Shown: one piece after another, positions 7,916-16,900 of the stretch | How the letters are laid out: every line of letters starts with the position of its first letter | Numbering within the stretch: the first letter of the stretch is position 1 | Assembly (NCBI GenBank): GCA_039933785.1 | Contig: JBDTNL010000009.1 | Span: 10,995-74,994, forward strand | DNA from: JBDTNL01 sp039933785 | Lineage (GTDB): Bacteria; Acidobacteriota; Thermoanaerobaculia; Multivoradales; JAGPDF01 | Direction: 5' to 3' | Length of the DNA stretch: 64,000 bases | Made by a program: the position numbers and the translations under genes | The notes under the pieces: model-generated | Seen by the model: the letters and a program-made list of their open reading frames with translations, nothing else | The model's database searches: none | What the model was told of the DNA's origin: nothing

Positions 7916-10696
7916 TTACGGTTTCGGCAATTCGGTCAGATCCCCGGCGACCACCAGGTTCATCTGTGCAGGGTGCATGTGCGCCTGGATGGCAGCGTTC
8001 ACCTGCTCGCGGGTGACCTTGCGGATGCGGTTCGGGAATTCGTCGAGATAGGCAGGCCCGTAGCCGAACTTCTCGGCCGTGGCGAGTGCCGTCGCGACCC
8101 CGGCGTTGTTGCCCAGGCGGACCTGGAAGTTGCCGGCGAAGTAACTCTTTTGCACTGCAACCTCGTCTTCGGTGATGCCTTCCCGGCAGTACTTTTCGAT
8201 CTCGTCGCGCGTCGAATGCAACGCCTTGGCGAGATTTGCCGGCGCGACTGCGACGCTGACCTCCCAGAATCCGTCCAGGAAGTCCGTCAGGAGGAACCGC
8301 GAGGACAGGTTATAGGACAAGCCCTCCGTGTCGCGCACCCGCACGCCCAGGCGCGAGGACATTCCGGATTGGCCGAGCGCCGCGTTGGCGAGGAGCGCCG
8401 CGTCGTAGTCGGGATCGTTGCGGCGAAGGCCGCTCGCGAAGCCGAACATGAGGGTCATGTTGGCCTTTCCCGGGATGGTTTCAATCGACGACTGCGCCTT
8501 GCCGGGGCTCACTCGCGCGGTCGAAGGGGTAGGTCGCGTGCCCTTGGGCAAGGCGCCGAACAGCGCCGCGACGTCGCGGGCCACGGCCTTCGAGTCGACA
8601 TCGCCCACCACGGTGAGGATCAGGCTTGACCCGACATAGCGCTGCTGATGAAACGAGCGCAGCTCCGCGACCGTGGCGCGCTCGAGACTCGAGACCTGCT
8701 CCTTGGCCGAGGGGGCGTGGTTGGGGTGGCCTTCGGGGAAGATCAACCGCTGCAGTTTTTGAATCGCCCGATCGTCGGTGTCGTCGTCCGAGAGCAAGAT
8801 GGCGTTCTTTTCCTCTGCCTTCGCCTTCCCGAGCTCGTCCTCACTCCAGGCGGGCTCCTCGAGCTCCTCGGCCAGCACTCCAAGCAGGAGATGGGTGTCG
8901 CGCGACAGGCCGCCGCCCGCGATCGCGATCTCGGTGCCACGGTTGGTGAGTGCGAGGCGCGCCCCGGCGCCGTCGAGCTGCGCCGCCAGGACCTGCTTGT
9001 CGCGGTGCTTGGTGCCGCGTTGCACCATGTCGGCGGCGAGTTGGGGTAGCGCCGGATGTCCGGAGGGCGCCGTTACATCGCCGGCCAGCAGCACCCCGCC
9101 CACGGCAACGGTCGGTACTTGATGATTCTCGACTATGTCCAGGATGATGCCGTTCGCCAGCACCTTGTGGAGAGTGCGCGCGGCGAAGGTCGTCGAGGGC
9201 ACGGTTGCCACGGCGGCGGCCGGCGCTGGGGTCGAAGTCGCCTGCGGACTTGCCGCCGTGCCCGGTGGCGAGTCTGGGGCCGGGCTCGTGGCTGCGGCCG
9301 CCGCCGCGACAGGCGCGGTCTCGGCCGCCGTGGGGACGAACCAGCCCACGGTGGCGTGATCGGCTACGAGGTACGTCCTAGCGACGCGTTGCACGTCGGA
9401 CGCGCTCACCGCCTTCAGCATGTCGACGTAACCCAGGAACCACTTCCAGTTTGCAGAAGCCACGGCCTCGCCGAGCGACTGCGCGAACGGGTAGGCGCCG
9501 TCGCGGCTACGAATGATGCCGACCTCGATCTGCCGCTTGGCGCGCTCGAGCTCGGTCGTGGTGACGCCCTCGCTCACCACCTTGGCGAGCGCGGCTTTCA
9601 ATGCATCCTCGACCTGCTGCTGCGTCTTCCCGTCGCCGACCGTCGCCTGCACCATGAATGGGTAGGGATCGCGCAGGGTCTGGTTCCAGGCCGCGGCGTC
9701 GGACGCGAGGCCGGTCTCGACCAGGGCCTGATGCAGGCGCGAGTTGATCCCGTCGCCGAGGATCTCAGCGAGCACGTCGAGCGGAATGAAGTCCGGGTGC
9801 AGCGCGCCCGGACGGATGTAGCCGATCTGCACCACGCCGACCTGCCCCGGACGCTTGACCAGCGTGCGCCGTTCGCCCTCCTGTGGCGGCTCGACCGTGA
9901 TCACCTGTGGAATCGGATGGCTCGAGCGCGGCAGCGCGCCGAACTGTTGATCGAAGAGCGCCAGGGCCGCTGCTGGATCGAAGTCGCCGACCAGGATGGC
10001 CTCGGAATTGTCCGGCCAGAAGAAATCGCGATAGTGCTGGCGCAAGGTGTCCGTGGAAACCCCCTCGATATCCGAGCGGTAGCCGACGGTCGACCAGTGG
10101 TAGGGATGCGCCTGGATGGCTGTCGCCACCACCTCCTTGTCGAGCGCCTCGTACGGACTGTTCTCACCGATCTCGTATTCGTTGCGCACCACGGTCATCT
10201 CGGGGCGCCGTTCCTCGTCCAGAATCAGGCCCCGCGCGAGCCGGTCGGCTTCGATCCGCATGGCGAGCTCGAGCTTGTCCGACGGCAGCGTCGAGTAGCC
10301 GTTCATGCGATCGAACCAGGTCGTCATGTTGGTGGTTGAGAAGTCCGCACCGGCCTCGAAGAGGACTTCCTGGAACGTCTTGTGGCCCTTGGCGCGGCCG
10401 AAGTTCTCGGTGCTCTTGTTGAACAGCATGTGCTCCAGGAGATGCGCCGAACCGGTGTTGCCCGGCGCCTCGTTGCGCGAGCCCACGTGGTAGACGACGA
10501 GGAAGGTGAACACCGGAGCGGCGTGGTTCGGCGCCAGCAGCAGGGTCATCCCATTGCTCTTGAGGCGGTATTGCGTGACCCCCTGGAGCGAGTCGAGCTG
10601 TTCGACGTTCGCCGGGAGGATGGTCGCGGCCGAGGCCGTGAGCGGGAGCGCGAGTAGGGCGGAGAGAACGAGGAGCGTGGACGAACGACGCGACAT
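7916..10696 (-). CDS. Exported M16-family zinc peptidase with two M16 units (insulinase/pitrilysin-like)
   Basis: Protein of 926 residues. A signal peptide (VLSALLALPLTASA) follows a good AAGGAGA site. The first M16 unit is catalytic: the inverted zinc motif HLLEH is at 85-89, with a Glu at 166, the spacing expected for HxxEHx76E. A low-complexity Ala/Pro linker (~residues 460-510) joins it to a second M16 unit that lacks HxxEH and should be the structural partner half. It is probably periplasmic, degrading peptides or processing proteins. Upstream on the same strand lie the isoprenoid genes, separated by a hairpin, so it likely has its own promoter in the 82-base gap. Confidence 0.92.
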   Translation of the reverse strand: MSRRSSTLLVLSALLALPLTASAATILPANVEQLDSLQGVTQYRLKSNGMTLLLAPNHAAPVFTFLVVYHVGSRNEAPGNTGSAHLLEHMLFNKSTENFGRAKGHKTFQEVLFEAGADFSTTNMTTWFDRMNGYSTLPSDKLELAMRIEADRLARGLILDEERRPEMTVVRNEYEIGENSPYEALDKEVVATAIQAHPYHWSTVGYRSDIEGVSTDTLRQHYRDFFWPDNSEAILVGDFDPAAALALFDQQFGALPRSSHPIPQVITVEPPQEGERRTLVKRPGQVGVVQIGYIRPGALHPDFIPLDVLAEILGDGINSRLHQALVETGLASDAAAWNQTLRDPYPFMVQATVGDGKTQQQVEDALKAALAKVVSEGVTTTELERAKRQIEVGIIRSRDGAYPFAQSLGEAVASANWKWFLGYVDMLKAVSASDVQRVARTYLVADHATVGWFVPTAAETAPVAAAAAATSPAPDSPPGTAASPQATSTPAPAAAVATVPSTTFAARTLHKVLANGIILDIVENHQVPTVAVGGVLLAGDVTAPSGHPALPQLAADMVQRGTKHRDKQVLAAQLDGAGARLALTNRGTEIAIAGGGLSRDTHLLLGVLAEELEEPAWSEDELGKAKAEEKNAILLSDDDTDDRAIQKLQRLIFPEGHPNHAPSAKEQVSSLERATVAELRSFHQQRYVGSSLILTVVGDVDSKAVARDVAALFGALPKGTRPTPSTARVSPGKAQSSIETIPGKANMTLMFGFASGLRRNDPDYDAALLANAALGQSGMSSRLGVRVRDTEGLSYNLSSRFLLTDFLDGFWEVSVAVAPANLAKALHSTRDEIEKYCREGITEDEVAVQKSYFAGNFQVRLGNNAGVATALATAEKFGYGPAYLDEFPNRIRKVTREQVNAAIQAHMHPAQMNLVVAGDLTELPKP

Positions 10697-10742
10697 GGGG
10701 CGGTCTCCTTGCGGGGTTCGCGGACAGCCTACGCGAGAATCT

Positions 10743-10779
10743 AGCCTGCCGGCAGAGCCCCGGGCCGAACCGGCAGGCT
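10743..10779 (-). terminator. Terminator-like hairpin after the squalene/phytoene-synthase-like gene
   Basis: A perfect 10-base stem (AGCCTGCCGG at 10743-10752, complement at 10770-10779) encloses a 17-base loop and starts at the stop codon of the minus-strand gene. There is no clear T run after it (AGATTCTC), so it could attenuate or protect the 3' end rather than terminate strongly. Confidence 0.45.
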
Positions 10780-11684
10780 CAGAAACGGACGATCGCAGGC
10801 TTGATTAACGCCCGCCCGACGATGCCGAGCTTTTGCGGCAGAGACAGCCGCACGCGGCCGTGGAACACGTCGTAGCGGCGCCGCACGATCTCGTCGAGCA
10901 CGCCGACGTAGACCGCCCCGAGCAGAGCCACGGTGCGCGCGGCGTCGGGTTCGACTTCGCCAGGCAGCGGCGAAGCCGCGAGGAAATTGCCACGCGCGCG
11001 CTCGGCCTGAAAAGCGAGCAACTGGCGCACGCCCGGCGCCTCGAGGCCGCGGCGGAGCGCGCCTTCGTCGACGCCGAAGCGCTGCAACTCTTCCTGCGGC
11101 AGATACACGCGATCGCGGCCGAGATCCTCGTCGACGTCGCGCAGAATGTTGGTGAGCTGCAGGCCCATGGCGAGGTGTCGCCCATGCTCGTGCGCCGCGG
11201 GGGTGAGCGGGCCGAAGATCGCAAGCGAGATCTCGCTGATCGAGACCGCCACTTCGCGACAGTACTGCTCGAGATCGGCAAAGGTCGAATAGCGGGTCTG
11301 CACGAGATCGCGACGGCAGCCGGCGATCAGATCGGCGAATCCCTGCCGCGGAATCGGGAATTCCTCGAGCGCGGCGGCGAGGGCTCGCGAGACCACGTGT
11401 CGCGGTACGCCCGAGTACGTGCGTTCGAGCTCAGCTTCCCAGGCATCGAGCGCCGCCGGCCGGTCTTCGATGCCCTCCTCGTCCGCGAGGTCGTCGGCCC
11501 AGCGGCAGAACGCATACGCCGCGTACACGGCGTCGCGCTTGGGCTGGGGCAGAAAACGAAAGCCGATCGAGAAGTTGGCGCCCCGGCTATGGGTGAGGTC
11601 GCGGACAAAAGCGCGATCGGCGGCGATCGTCGCGGCGAGAGCGGGCAGCTCCTCCCGCGGTATGGAAGCCGGCATGGGCGGCAT
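10779..11684 (-). CDS. Squalene/phytoene synthase family protein (trans-isoprenyl diphosphate synthase, head-to-head)
   Basis: Protein of 301 residues, normal length for the family. Both Asp-rich substrate motifs are present: CRWADDLADE (~residues 62-71), and LTNILRDVDEDLGRDRVYLP in the second half with its downstream DRVYLP. The fold condenses two prenyl diphosphates to presqualene/squalene or phytoene. Similarity by eye is shared between HpnD/HpnC-type and CrtB enzymes and I cannot assign the product. The neighbouring FAD-dependent reductase (11732-12910) would fit a hopanoid or carotenoid step, but no cyclase or desaturase is in view. A second Met three codons downstream is an alternative start. 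Confidence 0.85.
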   Translation of the reverse strand: MPPMPASIPREELPALAATIAADRAFVRDLTHSRGANFSIGFRFLPQPKRDAVYAAYAFCRWADDLADEEGIEDRPAALDAWEAELERTYSGVPRHVVSRALAAALEEFPIPRQGFADLIAGCRRDLVQTRYSTFADLEQYCREVAVSISEISLAIFGPLTPAAHEHGRHLAMGLQLTNILRDVDEDLGRDRVYLPQEELQRFGVDEGALRRGLEAPGVRQLLAFQAERARGNFLAASPLPGEVEPDAARTVALLGAVYVGVLDEIVRRRYDVFHGRVRLSLPQKLGIVGRALIKPAIVRF

Positions 11685-11731
11685 CTTACCGGCTGGGCGA
11701 CGTGGCGGAAGAGCTTCCGCGGTGAGCTCCG

Positions 11732-12910
11732 CTAGATTCTGGTGCCGCCGATCTCTCCCAACTCCTGAGTCGCTTCAACCTTGCCCTGAGGCGGGCGGCA
11801 CCAATGCCCTGGCAGGGCGTGGCGGCAAGGGGTATGGCGCCGCCAAGCGCGCTCGACGAACGGAAACAGCAGGCGCTTCCAGAGCGCGAAGCGGTGCCAT
11901 TTCGCGAGGTAGGAATCGAAATCGCCGCGCGCGGCAAGGCGGGTGAACAAACCGAGCCCGAAATTGCCCCCGCGCTCGTACAGAAAACGGTTGACCAGAC
12001 TGGTGCGCTGCTTGCGCTGCAGGCCTTGTTCCCAGAGCTCATCGAAGGAAGAGCCGTTCAGGAGCGCGCGTGCAGCGAAGCCGCCGCTGGTGATCGCGTA
12101 GCGGATGCCGAGGCCGAACAGGTAGTCCTGAAAGCCGGCCGCCTCGCCAGCGTAGAGCGTGGCGCCGATCGATGCCGTGCTCTTGAGCGTGAAGTTCATG
12201 TAGGAATAGGCGGTTCTTGCGTCTTGCGGAACGAACGACTCGATTTCCTGAAAGCGCCGCAGGCAGGCCTCGTAGCGCTCGTCGATCGACTTGAAGTCGG
12301 CCACGATCGCCGCGCCGTAGGTGGCGAAACCGTGGCGGACGAAGAGGTAGGCATAGCCGCCCGGAGCGAGCCGCTGATCAAACAGCACCCAGGTGCGATC
12401 CGAGAGCGTGGTGTTGAAGGTCATCTCGCGCGCCAACCCATCGCACGCTGCCGGACCGGTGGCCGCGATATCCACGTCTCCTGGCTTGAGGCGCGAGCCG
12501 AAGCGGATCTCGGCTCCGGCCTCTTGCGCCTGCGCGAGGAGGCCGCGATCGAGGGTGCCGTCGGTCGGCCCGCGGCGGAGAAAGTAGCCGTATGGACGGC
12601 TGGACTTGACCGGTCGCGCGCGCAGCTTGTGGTCGAACAGGACGGCGTCGTTCGCCGGCTCAAAATCGAAGTTGATCTCGATTCCGAGCTCCTGCAGGAG
12701 CTCGGTTGCATCCCGCGCTTCGCTCGAATTCTCGAGCACCTGGAAGTCGCCGATGAAGCGGTGTCCGACGCGGTCGCGCGCCTCGTGCACTTCGACCGCG
12801 CGGCCGGCGCGGGCGAGAACGATCGCGGCGGTCAACCCGGCAGGCCCGGCGCCCGCAATGCGCAGCGGACGACCTCGGTCTGAACCGCTGCCGCGAACCG
12901 TTTTCGACAA
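11732..12910 (-). CDS. FAD-dependent oxidoreductase, geranylgeranyl-reductase-like
   Basis: Protein of about 392 residues. An N-terminal Rossmann motif (RIAGAGPAGLTAAIVLARAG, then EVHEARDRVG) binds FAD. A second conserved block near residue 280 (LYAGEAAGFQDYLFGLGIRY) resembles the GDAAG...GI region of geranylgeranyl reductase/FixC-type flavoproteins. The C-terminus carries a Cys/His cluster (TPCRHALPGHWCRPP). The annotated start is TTG; no better ATG precedes the Rossmann fold and the ribosome site is weak, so the start is uncertain. It begins 9 bases after the small lipoprotein gene and ends 47 bases before the squalene/phytoene-synthase-like gene, suggesting isoprenoid reduction or desaturation. 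Confidence 0.75.
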   Translation of the reverse strand: MSKTVRGSGSDRGRPLRIAGAGPAGLTAAIVLARAGRAVEVHEARDRVGHRFIGDFQVLENSSEARDATELLQELGIEINFDFEPANDAVLFDHKLRARPVKSSRPYGYFLRRGPTDGTLDRGLLAQAQEAGAEIRFGSRLKPGDVDIAATGPAACDGLAREMTFNTTLSDRTWVLFDQRLAPGGYAYLFVRHGFATYGAAIVADFKSIDERYEACLRRFQEIESFVPQDARTAYSYMNFTLKSTASIGATLYAGEAAGFQDYLFGLGIRYAITSGGFAARALLNGSSFDELWEQGLQRKQRTSLVNRFLYERGGNFGLGLFTRLAARGDFDSYLAKWHRFALWKRLLFPFVERAWRRHTPCRHALPGHWCRPPQGKVEATQELGEIGGTRI

Positions 12911-12919
12911 GACGGCCTG

Positions 12920-13252
12920 CTACTGCGGTGGCGGCGAGGACTCGCCGGAGGCGGGCTGCGGTTCGGTGCCGTTGGCGATCGCCTGGCGATCGGCTTCGTA
13001 CTGCTTGACCGCGTCCTCTTTTTCCTTGTCGGTGGTGGCGTTGGTCGTCGCGTCCTGCAGGCGCTGTGCAGCGGCCGCGGCGCGATCCGAGGCTTGCTGC
13101 GTGACGTTGCGCGCGGTCGAGGCCTCGGCCGCGGCCACGTTGGTCCCCGCGCTTCCGCCATGGTCGACGCGCTTCTCGTTGCAGGCGCTGAGCGACAAGA
13201 CGGCGAGGGCCAGAGCGGCAGGCGCGATGAATCGGTAGCGAAGCTCGGTCAT
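12920..13252 (-). CDS. Small lipoprotein of unknown function
   Basis: Protein of 110 residues. The ATG follows GAGGGAGGA. A lipoprotein signal peptide ends in the lipobox LSAC (Cys ~24). The mature part is Ala/Gln/Lys-rich and probably helical (QQASDRAAAAAQRLQDATTN), ending in a Pro/Ser tail. No family is recognised. It is close to the FAD oxidoreductase downstream (9-base gap), so they may be co-transcribed. Confidence 0.7.
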   Translation of the reverse strand: MTELRYRFIAPAALALAVLSLSACNEKRVDHGGSAGTNVAAAEASTARNVTQQASDRAAAAAQRLQDATTNATTDKEKEDAVKQYEADRQAIANGTEPQPASGESSPPPQ

Positions 13253-13318
13253 GGGAATCCTCCCTCAGGTTTGCCGGGTGCGTCTCGCATCGTAGCGCAG
13301 GCGCCGGCGCGCGGTCAC

Positions 13319-14266
13319 TCAGGTGAAGAAATAGCGCGTCAGATGAAACAACACCGGCGCCGCGAAGCACAGCGAGTCGATGCGGTCGAGAATCCCGCCG
13401 TGCCCCTCGATCAACGCGCCGTAGTCCTTGATCCCGCGGTCGCGCTTGATCGCCGACATGGTGAGACCGCCGGCGAAACCCAGCAGGCAGATGAGCAGCG
13501 AGATGCCGGCGGCCTGGCGCGGAGTGAAAGGTGTCAGGCGCCAAAGCGCGGTGCCGAGCAGGGTGGCGCTCAGCACGCCGCCGATGAACCCCTCCCAGGT
13601 CTTGTTGGGGCTCACGTCCGGAGCGATCTTGTGCTTGCCGAGGAGCTTGCCCCAGATGTACTGGAGCACATCGGAGAGCTGTACGACGACGATCAGAAAG
13701 AGCAGCAGGCGCGCGCCGTGCCCCTCGTGGCCGGGAATCTCGAGCATCAGCAGCGCCGGCGCGTGGCTCACGCAATAGACGCAAACCATCAAGCCCCACT
13801 GGATCTTGGCGGTGCGTTCGAGGAAGCGCTCGGTGTCGCCGGAGAGCGCGCTGCGGATCGGAACGAACAAGAACGCGTAGACCGGAATGAGGATGCTCCA
13901 CAGACCGTACCAGCCGATTCCGATCAGTACGTACTGAAGCGGCGTGATGACGAAGAACGTCCAGAAGAGCGTCGCGTGATCACCGCGCCGAGTGGGTGTG
14001 ATGGTGATGAATTCCCGCAGCGCCAGGAGCGACAGCAGGCCGAAGAGGACGGTCGCAGTGACACTTCCGAAGAGCAGCGCCGCGGCCAGCACTGCCGCCA
14101 TCACCCACCAGGCCTTGATGCGCGCATTGGCGTTCGCCACCGTCGCGCGCCCAGATTCCGACCGGATGGTGCGGGCGAGGATGGCGCCGGTGATCGACGC
14201 CATCGTGAGCAGGCCGAGCACGCCGGCGAAGCTCCACAGCAGCTCCGGATCGAGGTTGGCGATCAT
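13319..14266 (-). CDS. cdsA: Phosphatidate cytidylyltransferase (CDP-diacylglycerol synthase) family protein
   Basis: Integral membrane protein of 315 residues with about eight hydrophobic segments. The C-terminal CdsA signature is intact: SAIKRDRGIKDYG, then HGGILDRID (~residues 271-297). It transfers CMP from CTP to phosphatidate, making CDP-diacylglycerol. Its ATG overlaps the stop of the PlsC gene (tcat at 14263-14266 on the plus strand). Because it follows a YnbA-like CDP-alcohol transferase and a PlsC acyltransferase, it may be a pathway-specific YnbB-like paralogue rather than the housekeeping enzyme. The window cannot decide this. Confidence 0.9.
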   Translation of the reverse strand: MIANLDPELLWSFAGVLGLLTMASITGAILARTIRSESGRATVANANARIKAWWVMAAVLAAALLFGSVTATVLFGLLSLLALREFITITPTRRGDHATLFWTFFVITPLQYVLIGIGWYGLWSILIPVYAFLFVPIRSALSGDTERFLERTAKIQWGLMVCVYCVSHAPALLMLEIPGHEGHGARLLLFLIVVVQLSDVLQYIWGKLLGKHKIAPDVSPNKTWEGFIGGVLSATLLGTALWRLTPFTPRQAAGISLLICLLGFAGGLTMSAIKRDRGIKDYGALIEGHGGILDRIDSLCFAAPVLFHLTRYFFT

Positions 14267-14934
14267 GCTCTGCGCAGAGCGACGATCGCCGCGCGCGCCC
14301 GCTCGAGAAACGCGTCGCGCGCTTCCCCTGCGGCGAGTCGAAGCGGCGATCCAAACGTGGCGGTGGCGAGCAGTGGCACGGGTAGGAATTCTCCTTTGGG
14401 CAGGATGCGGCCGAGATTCTCGAGATAGACCGGAACCAGCTCGAGAGTCGGCTTCGCCTTGGCAAGGTAGTAGAGGCCGCTCTTGAAGCGCGCCGGCTCC
14501 TCACCGCTGCCGCGCGTGCCCTCGGGGAAGAGGATGACCGAGAATTCGACGCTCATCTCGGCGAGCGTCGCCTCGACCACGGCGCGGGCTCGCGCCATAC
14601 GCTCGGCATCGGATGACTGCGCGGCTGGCGTCGCCCGATCGATCAGCACCGCGCGAAAGACGCGCTGCGAGAGAAAGCGTCGGACGGCCGACTTCACCCA
14701 ATAGTCCCGCGCGGCGATGGGTCGAGCGACGGCGCGCCAGCTGCGTGGCAGCGCGGCCCAGATCACCACGGGATCGAGGTGGCTCGTGTGATTGGCGAAG
14801 AAGATGCACTGGCGTCCAGGCGGGCTTCCTGGCCCGGGACCGACCCAGCGGGCCCCGGCGCCGCAGATCAAGCGCACGGCCGTCGCCAGCGGCCCCGCGA
14901 GCCAATGCGGTGCAGGCGCCGTGAACTCGCTCAT
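14263..14934 (-). CDS. 1-acyl-sn-glycerol-3-phosphate acyltransferase family (PlsC-like)
   Basis: Protein of 223 residues. Acyltransferase motif I is NHTSHLDP (the HxxxxD type), and motif III is FPEGTRGSG; the region between them is basic and hydrophobic. It would acylate a lysophospholipid at the membrane surface, supplying phosphatidate to CdsA. The ATG at 14934 overlaps the preceding gene's stop (ATGA), and its own stop overlaps the CdsA start, so the three lipid genes are translationally coupled. The frame stays open upstream, but only this start fits the operon and protein family. Confidence 0.9.
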   Translation of the reverse strand: MSEFTAPAPHWLAGPLATAVRLICGAGARWVGPGPGSPPGRQCIFFANHTSHLDPVVIWAALPRSWRAVARPIAARDYWVKSAVRRFLSQRVFRAVLIDRATPAAQSSDAERMARARAVVEATLAEMSVEFSVILFPEGTRGSGEEPARFKSGLYYLAKAKPTLELVPVYLENLGRILPKGEFLPVPLLATATFGSPLRLAAGEARDAFLERARAAIVALRRA

Positions 14935-15617
14935 GCGGCTTTGAGCACCGCCGCGATCCGATAGAGGCGCCGTGCGATGGTGACCGCACAGCCGAGCACG
15001 ACGAGACCGAGCGCCGCGGCGAGCCCCCGGGGCGGCAGCGCCAGAGCTCGCTCGCCCGCGGCGAGCAAGCACGCGACGGTCATGGTGGCCATGCGGTGCG
15101 GCTTGGCCATCGGCCCGAGGAAGCACTGGCCCGCGCCGGCTTCTGCGCCGAGCACCCGCACGTAGGCGGTCAGCAATGCGAGCGCCGCTGCCAGCCAGCC
15201 GAGCTCGACGGCGTGCGGCACGGTCGTCGTCCCGTAGCCGACGCCGAGCAACACGAGGACGTCGGCGAGCCGATCCGGCAGGTCGTTGTAGAGATTTCCA
15301 AGCGGCCCGCCCATGCCGCCTTCGACAGCCACCATCCCGTCCATGAGATTGCACAACAGCCGGATCTGGATGCCCGCGGCCGCCACGAGGTAGAGGGCGA
15401 CTGCAGTTGCCATGGACTCGGTTCGCGCGGCACAAACGAGCGCGACACCGCTCCCGCCGGCCGCGACCACGCTCAGCACGGAGATCGCGTTGGGCGACAC
15501 CCGCCAACGCACGAGCGCTCGCGACAGCGCCGCGGCCCAGGCGGTGTCGCGCGAGGACAGCGGCCGCCGGGCGCCCGGCTTGGCGGCGCTGGGCGGCTTG
15601 GCTGGCGATCCGTTCAC
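14931..15617 (-). CDS. CDP-alcohol phosphatidyltransferase, YnbA-like variant
   Basis: Membrane protein of 228 residues. The CDP-alcohol transferase signature (DxxDGxxARx8GxxxDxxxD) is recognisable at residues 90-115 but altered: Asn90 replaces the first Asp, Val98 replaces Arg, and Asn111 replaces the third Asp. Asp93, Gly94, Gly107 and Asp115 are kept. From memory, E. coli YnbA also carries Asn at the first and third positions and is paired with a CdsA homologue, YnbB; here a CdsA gene lies in the same operon. The product lipid is unknown. It overlaps the M24 peptidase gene upstream (15614-15617) and the PlsC gene downstream (14931-14934) by 4 bases each. Confidence 0.8.
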   Translation of the reverse strand: MNGSPAKPPSAAKPGARRPLSSRDTAWAAALSRALVRWRVSPNAISVLSVVAAGGSGVALVCAARTESMATAVALYLVAAAGIQIRLLCNLMDGMVAVEGGMGGPLGNLYNDLPDRLADVLVLLGVGYGTTTVPHAVELGWLAAALALLTAYVRVLGAEAGAGQCFLGPMAKPHRMATMTVACLLAAGERALALPPRGLAAALGLVVLGCAVTIARRLYRIAAVLKAA

Positions 15618-16798
15618 GCCAGCAGCCGCAGCAACTCGCCTTGCGGCGCGGCGCCGGTGATCTCGGCGGCATCCGGGCGCAGCAGGATGTTGATCTCGGA
15701 GCGCACGCCGAAGTCGCCGGCGAAATAGATTCCGGGCTCGATCGAGAAGCAGGTCATGGCGATCAGTGGCCGAGTGTCGTGGGTCTCGAGATTGTCCATG
15801 TTGGCGCCCGGGCCGTGATCGGTGGTGTGAATCGAGTGACCGGTGCGGTGTATGAACTGACTGCCATAACCCGCGGCTTCGATCACCGCGCGCGCCGCGT
15901 CGTCGACTTCGAAGCCGCGCACCATCTGCTGCGGGTAGCGCTCCTCAACGAGCTTGGCGCCGGCGTCGCGTGCGGCGGTGCAGACGCCCCAGACCTGGGC
16001 CTGGCGATCGGTGGGTGCGCCGGCGCACACGCCGCACCAGCAGATGTCGGCGTAGACGCTTCCCGGCAGGCTCTCCTTGGCCCAGAGATCGATGAGCAGG
16101 AAGTCACCTCGACGAATGGGCTGCGAGAGCTCGGCGTTCGGGATGTAGTGCGGATCGGCGCTGTTGGCGTTCACACCCACGATCGGCGCGTCCTCGGCGA
16201 TCAGATGCTCTTGGGCGAACGCGTTGGTGATGAACTGCTGGACCTCGAACTCCGAGATCGCGCGTCCGGCCCGCAGCGCATCGCCGGTAAACGCGAAGGC
16301 CTCCTTCACGATGCGATGCAGATGCACGTTGGCTCGACGATGACCGGCCGCCTGCTCGGGCGTCCAGACGGCGGCGAAGCGCTGCACCAGATCGGCCGCT
16401 GAGATCAGTTCGCAGCCCGCCGCCCGGAGGGTCTCGGCGGTCCCCGCATCGAGTCGCGAGACCGCCGGCAGCTCGTTTCTAGGGCTGTACTGCGCGGCCA
16501 ACCGTTTGCATCCCGCGACCAGGGCCGTAAGTCCCGCCGCGTGCTCGGCCCAGCGGGTGTAAAGCACCTTCTTGCCCGGCAAGTGGTCGAGCATCGCCGG
16601 CTCGAGGCCGTGCGAGAGCTTGCTCGGCTCGCCCGTCCGCGGCACCAGGTAGTAGCAGCGCCGCGAGACCAGGCGATCGCCGAGCCCGAGGAAATCCTTG
16701 CTGATCGGATCGTTCGTCTGGAAGCACATGAAGAGCCAACCGTCGAGGTCGGCTTCGGCGAGAGCGGACTGAATGTCGGGAATGCGTTCGGCGAGCAT
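15614..16798 (-). CDS. M24-family metallopeptidase (Xaa-Pro aminopeptidase-like)
   Basis: Protein of 394 residues. The N-terminal ~150 residues are a creatinase/prolidase-type domain. The C-terminal pita-bread domain has plausible metal ligands Asp237 (LLIDLWA), Asp251 (YADICW), His321 (HRTGHSIH), Glu354 (SIEPGIY) and Glu368 (RSEINILL). The two Asp ligands are 14 residues apart, slightly wider than in typical methionine aminopeptidases. There is no signal peptide, so it should be cytoplasmic. It is the first gene of the coupled lipid operon (4-base overlap downstream) and faces the ATP-grasp gene at 16901 across a 102-base promoter region. A link to peptide products of that cluster is possible but unproven. 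Confidence 0.88.
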   Translation of the reverse strand: MLAERIPDIQSALAEADLDGWLFMCFQTNDPISKDFLGLGDRLVSRRCYYLVPRTGEPSKLSHGLEPAMLDHLPGKKVLYTRWAEHAAGLTALVAGCKRLAAQYSPRNELPAVSRLDAGTAETLRAAGCELISAADLVQRFAAVWTPEQAAGHRRANVHLHRIVKEAFAFTGDALRAGRAISEFEVQQFITNAFAQEHLIAEDAPIVGVNANSADPHYIPNAELSQPIRRGDFLLIDLWAKESLPGSVYADICWCGVCAGAPTDRQAQVWGVCTAARDAGAKLVEERYPQQMVRGFEVDDAARAVIEAAGYGSQFIHRTGHSIHTTDHGPGANMDNLETHDTRPLIAMTCFSIEPGIYFAGDFGVRSEINILLRPDAAEITGAAPQGELLRLLA

Positions 16799-16900
16799 GC
16801 TCGAGGTCTCCTGGAGGTTGCGGGGATCGTAGCAGCGCCTCGAAACCTCGTGCTATCCTCAAGCAATCAAGAGACTTCGACCTCAAGAGGAAATGTTTCC

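Noticed and set aside
12660..13901. 413-residue minus-strand frame spanning the lipoprotein and parts of cdsA and the FAD gene
   Set aside because: It overlaps three better-supported genes on the same strand in another frame and shows only Arg/Pro-rich low-complexity sequence.
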